In this document: positions 9,079-17,357 of the stretch, in pieces
Position numbering within the stretch: the first letter of the stretch is position 1
Layout of the letters: each line of letters opens with the position of its first letter
Virus record (IMG/VR): IMGVR_UViG_3300006108_000010
Coordinates: 57,598-121,597 of that record
DNA: 64,000 nucleotides
DNA from: a virus
Strand: one strand, 5' to 3'
The notes under the pieces: model-generated
Told to the model about the DNA's origin: nothing
Database searches by the model: none
What the model saw: only the letters and a program-made list of their open reading frames with translations
Program-made: the position numbers and the translations under genes

Positions 9079-9480
9079 TTATTTTTTAACATAGGTTAAG
9101 GTTCTTATTAAATAATCTCCCAGTTGATTATCAACCTTTGAATAAAGTTTATAATCAGTTGGATCGATTTCTACTTTAGGTAAATTTGGTTTATTAGAAA
9201 TTTTTTTAATTTGTTCTTGTTTATGAGCAATTTTGCGTATATCGACACCTTCGCCTTTTAAAGCATCTAAAAAGGCATCTTTATCTTTAAAGAACAATCT
9301 CCAAACTGGAATTGGCACTAATATATTAAGTGCAAAAGCTCTTGCTGAGCAAGTTTTGCAAGGCGTGTCGCTTTTGGTAATAATTTTTGTTAACCACCCA
9401 ATTAATTTAGAATGCAGTACACAAGCTACTACATCTCCTAATCCCTCTGCATATCTAAATTTTAACTTTGGATGCTTCAT
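9079..9480 (-). CDS. Unknown phage protein with CxxC motif (133 aa)
   Basis: The protein begins MKHPKLKFRYAEGLGDVVAC. It has a CKTC pair at about residues 42-45 and a hydrophobic stretch ALNILVPIPVWRLFF that is probably buried rather than a membrane helix. The second half is basic and charged. CxxC suggests a metal or redox site, but only one pair is present. I do not recognise the family; similar small proteins often sit near tail genes of T4-like phages. An AATAAATA box precedes the start with 7-base spacing, so it heads a two-gene unit with the Dps-like gene. Confidence 0.6.
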   Translation of the reverse strand: MKHPKLKFRYAEGLGDVVACVLHSKLIGWLTKIITKSDTPCKTCSARAFALNILVPIPVWRLFFKDKDAFLDALKGEGVDIRKIAHKQEQIKKISNKPNLPKVEIDPTDYKLYSKVDNQLGDYLIRTLTYVKK

Positions 9481-9486
9481 TGTTTA

Positions 9487-9843
9487 CTATTTATTATGTT
9501 TTGCAAGAATTTCCAATATAGTGCTGCTCATCTCTTTAAATTCGGAATTAAACAAGTTAGCATTTTTGGATATCAAATTTAATTGTTTTATTACATTAAT
9601 TAATTGAATACCAATAGGATATGATTTTAAAATTTCTTGATATGCTTTTTGGGCTTCATCGAGTTCGATGGTTTTTTTATTAGAAACCATTGCTCCATTA
9701 TCATAATCACCTTCCCAATGCCATAATTTTAAATCAGAATATTCTTCTGGTAATTTCTTCTTAAGAATATTAATCTTGTCATTATTAGGCAATTCTGGAC
9801 TATATCCAATGAATTGTTTATTGGCGTTAAATAAAGCAAACAT
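9487..9843 (-). CDS. Small tail-region protein of unknown function (118 aa)
   Basis: The N-terminus MFALFNANKQFIGYSPELPN, followed by LKLWHWEGDYDNGAMVSN, is a compact beta domain of a kind seen in small proteins next to phage fibre genes. The second half is helical (LINVIKQLNLISKNANLF). It starts directly after the stop of the 294-residue gene and has no promoter box, so it belongs to that operon. A fibre-assembly or chaperone role is possible from location only; I do not recognise a family. Confidence 0.6.
   Translation of the reverse strand: MFALFNANKQFIGYSPELPNNDKINILKKKLPEEYSDLKLWHWEGDYDNGAMVSNKKTIELDEAQKAYQEILKSYPIGIQLINVIKQLNLISKNANLFNSEFKEMSSTILEILAKHNK
9488..9495 (-). promoter_or_regulatory. 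Late-type promoter box AATAAATA
   Basis: AATAAATA on the minus strand, 7 bases before the ATG at 9480. One mismatch to the T4 late box TATAAATA. It overlaps the stop-codon region of the upstream gene. Confidence 0.55.
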
Positions 9844-9844
9844 T

Positions 9845-10729
9845 TTATGTTAAGATTGCATCATATGAAATCCAAGCAGGAATTTTTAAATTTGGATCTA
9901 TCGCTGCTATAAATTTAACTGTATATAAACTTTGCATATATACATTATTTTGACCATATTCTACCTTTATAGTTCTATTATAATTTTCTAATGATTTAGT
10001 AGAAGCAGGTATTATATTACCAAGTTGACCGACCGCATTGGAATAAACGTTATGGAATTGGTAATCATCATTATAAGAAGTATATGAACCAATAGCTTTG
10101 CTACCAAGTGCGGCAATTGCATATGTATTTATTTGAGATGTACTTGTTGCATTATTAACAACCCCATTTGGATAAGCATAATCATTACCAGTTAATGGCA
10201 CAAAAACCGTTCCATGAATATTTCCACTTGTATTGATTGGTGTCGTAAAAATTGGCATTACTACATTTGCTCTTGTACCTAAATTGTAGGATTTTACTGG
10301 AAATTTATTGTTGAGATATGAAAGCATTTGTGTGCTTAAAGTATAAAATGCGGTGGATATATAGTTATTTGTTGGTACAATGCCATCCGATATAACTCCA
10401 TTATTGTAAGAATCGGGTGTATAAATGTTGTATTCATACATTACGGTAAATTCTGATGTATCCCAATAAGAACTTAAAGTTTGAATGACGTTATGATTTA
10501 ATTGATAACTGCTTATTGCCTGAGATGAAAAATTAGAAGCTAACCAATTTAAGTTTGGTATCATTGAAGACAGTTCATTAAACCATGTCAGAATACTATC
10601 TTGTCCTAAGAAACTCTCAGACGAGATATTACAAATTAATGTATCAATAGCGAGGATGTTATAGTTGTGTTTTCCTACGGAATCTCCTACGCAATCAGTT
10701 GGTTCGATTTCAAATGTTAAGCTTCTCAT
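9845..10729 (-). CDS. Virion protein, paralogue 3 of a tandem trio (294 aa)
   Basis: The N-terminus contains CVGDSVGKHNYNILAIDTLI, which matches SIGDSLSAVNSNYLNLDEYV in the next gene upstream and a looser form in the third. All three then carry a Trp-containing helical segment (WFNELSSMIPNLNWLASNFS here) and a beta-rich second half. Unlike the other two, this copy lacks the cysteine cluster. It ends with KVEYGQNNVYMQSLYTVKFIAAI. Genes follow one another with 3 or fewer bases between them. Late structural role, probably fibre or baseplate periphery, inferred from location. Confidence 0.65.
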   Translation of the reverse strand: MRSLTFEIEPTDCVGDSVGKHNYNILAIDTLICNISSESFLGQDSILTWFNELSSMIPNLNWLASNFSSQAISSYQLNHNVIQTLSSYWDTSEFTVMYEYNIYTPDSYNNGVISDGIVPTNNYISTAFYTLSTQMLSYLNNKFPVKSYNLGTRANVVMPIFTTPINTSGNIHGTVFVPLTGNDYAYPNGVVNNATSTSQINTYAIAALGSKAIGSYTSYNDDYQFHNVYSNAVGQLGNIIPASTKSLENYNRTIKVEYGQNNVYMQSLYTVKFIAAIDPNLKIPAWISYDAILT

Positions 10730-10732
10730 ATA

Positions 10733-11467
10733 TTATATTTGTTTTACGTAGTTCCAAACGCATCCTTCCATATTATAAAGTAAACAATGTATATTAGTAT
10801 CTTCTGATATATCAGTATAACTTGTATATAAAGTTGCTTCTATGCTTGGGCTGTAATAATGTCCCCCCGTCTGAGCATAATAACACGGTTCAGCTACGTT
10901 TTCTGTACAAGGTGAAGAACCGCCACATGCTTTATTACCGTTTGAACACGCAGCAGTTCCGGTAAAACTTGTTGAGCAATTAAATGCTATATTTAAATCA
11001 CTCGTTACGCATGTTGTTGAATTTGCAAATAAAATTGGTGGCATAGAATTAACAGTTGTGTCCTGTATTATTACATTAACATATGCTTTTTGATTTTCTA
11101 CATATAAATTTTCATTTGGTGGAAAATTAGTATTTAACCAATTTGTAATATCCGCAGGATTTTGTATAGACGCAACTGGATTTGCATAAAAAACAACTAG
11201 GGGTTCTATCCACTTTGCGCTGTTTTGTGATACAAGAGACACACAAGAATCCCATTTACCTTTATTTGAACTTGCTTGATTAACAATAGTGCTAAACTGA
11301 CCCGACATAGTTTTATAATAATCTTTAAGAGGTAACCATAAATTATTAGCACTGAATTGAATAGTATTTGTTACATATTCATCTAAATTTAAATAATTTG
11401 AATTTACAGCGGATAAAGAATCCCCTATACTATCAGTTGATAAAATTTTTATAAATGTATAGCTCAT
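10733..11467 (-). CDS. Virion protein, paralogue 2 of a tandem trio, Cys-rich C-terminus (244 aa)
   Basis: The N-terminal module (STDSIGDSLSAVNSNYLNLD) is shared with the downstream gene. A helical Trp-bearing middle follows, then a C-terminal part dense in cysteine (around CSTSFTGTAACSNGNKACGG and CTENVAEPCYYAQ). The cysteines look like a loop-stabilising cluster or a metal site grafted on a beta scaffold. It starts 1 base after the stop of the upstream paralogue and has no box of its own, which supports coupling. Role unknown; structural by context. Confidence 0.65.
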   Translation of the reverse strand: MSYTFIKILSTDSIGDSLSAVNSNYLNLDEYVTNTIQFSANNLWLPLKDYYKTMSGQFSTIVNQASSNKGKWDSCVSLVSQNSAKWIEPLVVFYANPVASIQNPADITNWLNTNFPPNENLYVENQKAYVNVIIQDTTVNSMPPILFANSTTCVTSDLNIAFNCSTSFTGTAACSNGNKACGGSSPCTENVAEPCYYAQTGGHYYSPSIEATLYTSYTDISEDTNIHCLLYNMEGCVWNYVKQI

Positions 11468-11468
11468 A

Positions 11469-12302
11469 TTATGATGTTAATGCCCATGTTTGGGTTCCGG
11501 TTGGTATATAATATCTTAGTTTTATTGCCCTAGCAGTAAACGTATCGGTTTCTATTTGTGAATATGGCGTTTTATTTGCTGGTATTATTATAGTTCCTGC
11601 GCCCGAATCGGGTGTGCATTGATAGGTTTTTGTTTGTGGTGCAGTAGATGTTCCGCAGTGTAAAAGATAATTATCACAATTACCATACCCTGCTGCGCCG
11701 CCGTGATGGTTGCAATTGTTTGAACCACCTGGCACGGGGCAATCAGTAGTGCATCCTGTGGCAGTACCAGAAGCACCAGCCCCTGTTAAATGACAATCAT
11801 GGTAATAATAAGCTTGAAAGTCTGTTAAATCAAATTCAAAATTTTCATATACATTTACGTAAACCGAAATAACTTGTTGTGGTGCAAAATTATTAACAGG
11901 AAAATTTAAATTGATCCAGTTTATAACATCATGACTAATATATGTAGCAGACGTTTGAATCCAATCTTGGATTTCATACATTTTATTATAATAAATTGCA
12001 AATTCATTAGCCCAACCAGAACTTAAAGAATTTACTAAATTATAATCATTATTCCATCTTGATGCATAAGTTTTAACATTATTAAATGCTCCTAACCATG
12101 CTGAACTACTATTTGCAAAAACCGTATAAACACTGTTAAAATAATCTCCAGAATCTTCTATAGATTCTATTGCAGAACTGAGAGTATTAAAATTGCTGTT
12201 TATGTATTGTAATGAATTTGAAAGACAAAAGGTTTGGTCAATCAAAAAAGCATTTGAACAAGTTGGTGTTGTTTTGTTAAAAATTGTATTTACGTCTGCC
12301 AT
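11469..12302 (-). CDS. Virion protein, paralogue 1 of a tandem trio, Cys/His-rich insert (277 aa)
   Basis: The N-terminus (TCSNAFLIDQTFCLSNSLQY, then NSNFNTLSSAIESI) is a looser version of the module in the next two genes. The middle has the same helical Trp pattern. Residues of roughly 165-235 form a Cys/His/Gly-rich insert (YYYHDCHLTGAGASG, CTTDCPVPGGSNNCNHHGG, CDNYLLHC) that could bind metal or form disulfides. The final part is beta-rich (IETDTFTARAIKLRYYIPTG). It is positioned 1 base after the LamG/propeller gene and co-transcribed with it. Function not known. Confidence 0.65.
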   Translation of the reverse strand: MADVNTIFNKTTPTCSNAFLIDQTFCLSNSLQYINSNFNTLSSAIESIEDSGDYFNSVYTVFANSSSAWLGAFNNVKTYASRWNNDYNLVNSLSSGWANEFAIYYNKMYEIQDWIQTSATYISHDVINWINLNFPVNNFAPQQVISVYVNVYENFEFDLTDFQAYYYHDCHLTGAGASGTATGCTTDCPVPGGSNNCNHHGGAAGYGNCDNYLLHCGTSTAPQTKTYQCTPDSGAGTIIIPANKTPYSQIETDTFTARAIKLRYYIPTGTQTWALTS

Positions 12303-12303
12303 G

Positions 12304-15300
12304 TTATTTCCAGTTTATTTTATATAGTGAAGTATTAGCAGGAGCTATTTTAGCAATATTTGCTTCTATACCAGCTTCAATTGCTGCTTTTACTTCGCCA
12401 TTATCAATATTTAAATTATGAATATTAATGTTAAAATATTTACTCTTACTACCAGGAAGCTGATTCTTATACCAGTATTTAATCTGTTCTATGTAATTTC
12501 TGTCTCCTACTGACATATTCCATAATAAAGTTCTATCTTTTGCACCATATTGAGATGATAGATATATTTGTTCAATTTCTCCTTGTGTCAAAGACTTATT
12601 ATACATTCTTAAATCTGCAACCTTGCCTACAAACTTATAACCATTATCAATTTGAATAATATCATTAAGCGTAGTATTTTGAATAGTTTCAGCACCTAAA
12701 AGTAATGATGTTCTGTAAGTGTAATATAACTGATAGATTTCAGGTGTAAAATCTTGCTCTGCAACTAGTATGGAATCAAGATATGCTTTGGCTGTACCAC
12801 TATAAGAATCAAATACGAATGCAAAATGATGCCAACCATTTGCAATATTGTTTAAATTATATGGTAAAGTTAAAAGATTATAATTTTCTGGATTTTGTCC
12901 ATTAGGTGTTGCTACTTTAAATTGCCAACCAAAACTTTTGGTAACCGTAGCAAATTTTCTAAGATATTGATAACCCGTAAAATCGCCTAATGTTGCCATT
13001 TGCATATTCGGATTATTTGTTAACCCTAAGAAATTCAATTTTGTTAAGATTGCACCGTTTTGATCAAGTGTATAAATTACTTCATCATTTAAATCTACCA
13101 ATAATACTCTATCATCTGTAGAGGCGGTCGTAACTTCACATTTATTGGAATATTGATCTTTTGGAACTCTTATAAAATTAATAAATCTTGGTTTAGCATA
13201 ATTGAAGAAACATGGATCTGGTGACAACCCAGACTTTGAACCAATTCTATTTGTAAATAAAATTTTATTATTAACTGTATCAATTTTTGATACACTATCT
13301 TGAGAGCTTAATACCCATAAATAATTGTCTGCATCAACAGACATTTGTTGAACCACACCTATGTTTGCAAATACAACTTGATTTTTATAAAGATTTCCAC
13401 CTACTACTTCCCAAACGTTATTATTGTTATCTATTACGGATTGTGTTCCGTAACATTGAATTAAATTATTATTCAAATCTATCTGGATAGTATTAACATT
13501 ATTTGATGGGAAAATACCACTTGATACGAATTTGCCATCTGGTGACATTACTACATAATTTTGTGTAGTATTATCGTAAATGTAAAAATTATTATTTCCG
13601 TCTAATTCAATTTGAGTTATGCTATTTAATTTTCCATTTAAATTTTGAGTTAAAACTGGATCATTAGTTGTTCTAATAATAATTTTATTATTAATATCAA
13701 ATTTTGTACCACCTATGCCAACTGTATCAAATACCCAATAACTATAATCTAAAAGTCTTTGTACTATTTTATTCGAACCCTTTACCAAATAGGAATCGGT
13801 TGCACTAACGCTTGGCAGTTTTGTAAATAAATAATTTAAGTTATAAACTTTAGATCCTGCTATTGGATCGTTACTATCGACTAATGTAATAATCGGCGTA
13901 GTTAAAGACGATTGGTTAATTAACCCAAATCCGCTTTCGTAATAGTTTCCGAATATTTGATTACCTGCAATATTTGTCCAATCAGGCGGATTTATCCATA
14001 ATGAAACAGTTAACTGATCCTGAGATAGTAATTGTGTCGTTGCTGGAAATAGTGCATGGTTTGATCCATCTAAGTTAATATAATCACCAACTAAATTGGT
14101 TGGGTTATTAAAATACAATATACCTTCACCCTGTAGTGGAGATTCATCAACAAGCGGAGATGATAACCATTGACTAATTGTTAAAATAGAATTAGCAGAA
14201 AGATGTTGAACAAAGTTTTTTCTGTTGTTAATACCCGTATGGAAATATCTATAAAATGCACCTGGTTCTAAATACATCTCAGAAGGTAAATCAAATGTAT
14301 AATTTTCTGTTAAATTTAACCTATCATTATATTCTATTACCTTTGCTGAAAGTGCTTGATCGGTCGTGTAATAAGCAGCGTTATAATATCTATCCATCCA
14401 CATTTTATCACCTGTCATAGTTCCAGATAACCATGAGCATAACCAAGTGTTATTGTATTTTGTAATGGATGGTGGTTGAGGAGAATCGGGAATTATTTGA
14501 GAGTAGTCTTGAATCTTTACAAATATTCTATCTGATGTAAACGGAATTTCTCCTGCGATTGCGCCATCTTCTATTAATCCAGCTGAACTTAACGGAACTC
14601 TTTCCGATGTTGGACTGAAAACAAATTGGGTGTCCTGATCACTTGGAAAATTCATTTCCAATGTATTTGCAGTATAACCCAAATACACATTATCTAATCC
14701 TTTATCTTGATTAGTTCCAGTATAAACATTTTCATATTTTCTTCTTACTCCATTTTGACCTTGAACGTAATCAAACCCAAAACTATAATTATATTCTGGT
14801 GTTTGATAATTTTTTAAACCGTGAATAGCTAACGGATAAACTACACCCTTTGATGTTTTAATTGGATATTGATATGGAAATATACCAAGATAATTTTGAG
14901 TATAAAGTGAATTAGCCGTTGATGGATTTACTGTTAAAGTACTTTGATTATAAGTCGGAGAAACTTCATAAGATACTAAAAAGCTATTCTTAATATCACT
15001 ATTAAGAGGCGGAACTTCTTGATAAGAAGTAAAGTTTAATGATGCCTCATGAGGAAATAACGTAGCAGATGTTAAATATGATAAGGAGCTTAAAACATAA
15101 AAGCCACTACTATTTTTAGTAACAGCATTTTGGAATCTGGGTAAAAGATTAGCGTCATCAATTTGGAAAAGAGATATCGTGTTCGGTCCTAACGCATAGT
15201 CGAATCTCTGAGCATCAACATATGTTGTTGCGCTACTTAAGGTTGGTACAATTTGAGGAGTAAAGATCAAACCATTATCTCCTGTAAATAAACTAGTCAT

Positions 15301-16524
15301 GAGATACTTTGTATTAGTATATTGAACAATCATTGAATTATCAGGTTGAATTACAAATCTAAAAACGTTATCTGCATTAATTGCTGTCACGCTTGTAACA
15401 AACATTTTTAAATAAGCCGAAGAAAGTGTATTTACAAATTCGTCAACTCCTGTTAGTGACAAAATATTATATTTGTTATCTGCTATAGGCGTTTTTAATA
15501 CATATTGATCTAATACTGGACTATCAATTTCAGTTAAAACGCCTGAATTTTGAGGAGCAATACTATTTGTTAAAAAGTTATTTGTATTTGTTAAATCTGT
15601 TAAAAACAATGCGGTTTTATTGTTTATTGTAAATTGTAAACAATTATTAAGTGATTCATCTATATTAGCAACTATTCCGTTACTAAATACAACAGGAACG
15701 CTATCAGTAACAGTTTGATTACCAATAACTTCAAAGCTGACTGAATTACAATTAGCACTTGATAAATTTGTATATAAATTAGCAGATATCGAATTTGTTA
15801 TAGTATTGTTTATTAAATTTGTAATTGTATATTCGCCTATGCCATTAGTAAATGGAATTAACCCGTTTAATGATTCCAATGTAAATTGCTCATTATTGCT
15901 AAAATCCATACTGATTAAAGCAAATTCATTATCAAAATTTCTAAAAACAAAAGATATATTATAACGTTTTGTATCTGTATTATAGCATATTTTTGGGTTA
16001 TTTATATTAGCAAAATAACTATCATTAAGTAATGGCGTAGTCCAATTATTAGCACCATTTAAAACTATATTAAAATTACTTTTAAATAATTGATTTATTT
16101 CTCCCTTTATGCAATCATATTGATTTACAACAACATAAAAATTAAATGCATTAATAGTTTGAGCAGTTGCTGCAATTTGAGCGATATAAACTTTTAAGTT
16201 CGTTTCATCAAACCAATAATCAATTGGTATATATGTATTTAAATTAAAATTACTATTATATTGGAAAGGTATAATCGTATTGGTCTGCTGATCAAATTCT
16301 ATTTTCTCAAAAACATATCCCGTTTTTGTTTCTAAAAAAATGTTATCATAAAAAACATCAAATCTTAAAATATCATTTGTTGATATTTCATTGAAAAAGG
16401 TTTCATTCACTCCTTTGTATTTTACAAATACAGCTGAAAGAATATTATAGGTTGGTTCTATAGTCCCATTTAAGGTTCTTAACCATAGTTGACCGTCTTT
16501 AAATTTGTTATTGTATATACTCAT
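12304..16524 (-). CDS. Large adhesin with LamG-like domain interrupted by a propeller-like insert (1406 aa)
   Basis: The first ~800 residues are beta-rich without a family I recognise. A LamG/concanavalin-like domain opens at about residue 820 (SNHALFPATTQLLSQDQLTV, then SLWINPPDW) and closes near 1320 (GWHHFAFVFDSYSGTAKAYL, then KFVGKVADLRMYNKSLTQGE). Between about 900 and 1190 lie repeats of the NHL/propeller kind (QIELDGNNNFYIYDNTT, VDADNYLWVLSSQDSVSKID), so a propeller seems to be inserted into the lectin fold. The C-terminal ~80 residues are helical and charged. Its ATG overlaps the upstream stop as TAATG. A glycan-binding virion role is inferred. Confidence 0.8.
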   Translation of the reverse strand: MSIYNNKFKDGQLWLRTLNGTIEPTYNILSAVFVKYKGVNETFFNEISTNDILRFDVFYDNIFLETKTGYVFEKIEFDQQTNTIIPFQYNSNFNLNTYIPIDYWFDETNLKVYIAQIAATAQTINAFNFYVVVNQYDCIKGEINQLFKSNFNIVLNGANNWTTPLLNDSYFANINNPKICYNTDTKRYNISFVFRNFDNEFALISMDFSNNEQFTLESLNGLIPFTNGIGEYTITNLINNTITNSISANLYTNLSSANCNSVSFEVIGNQTVTDSVPVVFSNGIVANIDESLNNCLQFTINNKTALFLTDLTNTNNFLTNSIAPQNSGVLTEIDSPVLDQYVLKTPIADNKYNILSLTGVDEFVNTLSSAYLKMFVTSVTAINADNVFRFVIQPDNSMIVQYTNTKYLMTSLFTGDNGLIFTPQIVPTLSSATTYVDAQRFDYALGPNTISLFQIDDANLLPRFQNAVTKNSSGFYVLSSLSYLTSATLFPHEASLNFTSYQEVPPLNSDIKNSFLVSYEVSPTYNQSTLTVNPSTANSLYTQNYLGIFPYQYPIKTSKGVVYPLAIHGLKNYQTPEYNYSFGFDYVQGQNGVRRKYENVYTGTNQDKGLDNVYLGYTANTLEMNFPSDQDTQFVFSPTSERVPLSSAGLIEDGAIAGEIPFTSDRIFVKIQDYSQIIPDSPQPPSITKYNNTWLCSWLSGTMTGDKMWMDRYYNAAYYTTDQALSAKVIEYNDRLNLTENYTFDLPSEMYLEPGAFYRYFHTGINNRKNFVQHLSANSILTISQWLSSPLVDESPLQGEGILYFNNPTNLVGDYINLDGSNHALFPATTQLLSQDQLTVSLWINPPDWTNIAGNQIFGNYYESGFGLINQSSLTTPIITLVDSNDPIAGSKVYNLNYLFTKLPSVSATDSYLVKGSNKIVQRLLDYSYWVFDTVGIGGTKFDINNKIIIRTTNDPVLTQNLNGKLNSITQIELDGNNNFYIYDNTTQNYVVMSPDGKFVSSGIFPSNNVNTIQIDLNNNLIQCYGTQSVIDNNNNVWEVVGGNLYKNQVVFANIGVVQQMSVDADNYLWVLSSQDSVSKIDTVNNKILFTNRIGSKSGLSPDPCFFNYAKPRFINFIRVPKDQYSNKCEVTTASTDDRVLLVDLNDEVIYTLDQNGAILTKLNFLGLTNNPNMQMATLGDFTGYQYLRKFATVTKSFGWQFKVATPNGQNPENYNLLTLPYNLNNIANGWHHFAFVFDSYSGTAKAYLDSILVAEQDFTPEIYQLYYTYRTSLLLGAETIQNTTLNDIIQIDNGYKFVGKVADLRMYNKSLTQGEIEQIYLSSQYGAKDRTLLWNMSVGDRNYIEQIKYWYKNQLPGSKSKYFNINIHNLNIDNGEVKAAIEAGIEANIAKIAPANTSLYKINWK

Positions 16525-17342
16525 TAGTTTCCACCTCCGCCGCCATCTGCTATAGCATTTTGAGAATTTACATTAGGTATCAAATTTATATTTAAATTAT
16601 TTCCCAATTCGTTCACTTCATATGGTTGTAATAATTTATAAGCCAACTCTGGTATTGGTATAACATTAGTATTAAGTATTTGACCAGTGCTATTTTGTGA
16701 CCAATTAATTAAAACTGGTAATATATATTTTGGATTTTTTGTTTCAAATACATAAAGAATATCATTATTAACACCAATCATTCTAGTGGATATTAAATTA
16801 ACATCTTCAAATGTCACAGATCCATCTGGATTTTTACCGTTTATTTTAGGAGAAATGATATTTATCGAATAATAAATCTCTGAAGGGTCAATGATACCAA
16901 ATTGGTATATTTGAGCAATTACGCTAAAATTTTGTATAAAGTATTGAGAACTATAAAAAGTTTTTGTAACAGTAAAGTTTCTCGGATCACCTGGTTCATT
17001 TGGATATGGATAATTTGCCGTATCTGTTGAAGTTGGTGCATAATAAAAACTATTAGTTATATTTGGTGAACCATCGCTGAAACTATATACAATTCGGCTT
17101 ATTTTGTTTTGCAATTGTATAGCAGAAGGATTGAAAGTTAAGGTGACAGGACCGTAAGAATTAATCGTAAAAGCACTTACAAATGTACTGGCAATAGCTA
17201 TCCAATCTGCACTCGTTGTGCCTACCGTACTATAATTGCCATACTCAATCGCAGCATAAGTTTCATCTGCTTCCAAATATGGAACGGCATAATTACTGGT
17301 TAAATTACCATTTAAAGATAATAATACTTCCTGCGAGTTCAT
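16524..17342 (-). CDS. Virion protein of unknown function with Gly-rich tail (272 aa)
   Basis: A beta-rich protein beginning MNSQEVLLSLNGNLTSNYAV and ending DGGGGGN. Residues about 60-150 resemble an Ig-like or PKD-like fold (VTLTFNPSAIQLQNKISRIV, then YSFSDGSPNI), suggesting an interaction module, although the usual PKD core is not complete. It is headed by a late-type box with 7-base spacing and is translationally coupled (TAATG) to the large LamG gene. A connector or baseplate-associated role is a guess from the context. Confidence 0.6.
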   Translation of the reverse strand: MNSQEVLLSLNGNLTSNYAVPYLEADETYAAIEYGNYSTVGTTSADWIAIASTFVSAFTINSYGPVTLTFNPSAIQLQNKISRIVYSFSDGSPNITNSFYYAPTSTDTANYPYPNEPGDPRNFTVTKTFYSSQYFIQNFSVIAQIYQFGIIDPSEIYYSINIISPKINGKNPDGSVTFEDVNLISTRMIGVNNDILYVFETKNPKYILPVLINWSQNSTGQILNTNVIPIPELAYKLLQPYEVNELGNNLNINLIPNVNSQNAIADGGGGGN

Positions 17343-17349
17343 GTATTAT

Positions 17350-17357
17350 AATACTTA
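17350..17357 (-). promoter_or_regulatory. Late-type promoter box TAAGTATT
   Basis: TAAGTATT on the minus strand, 7 bases before the ATG at 17342, filling the 15-base gap between two genes. Confidence 0.6.
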
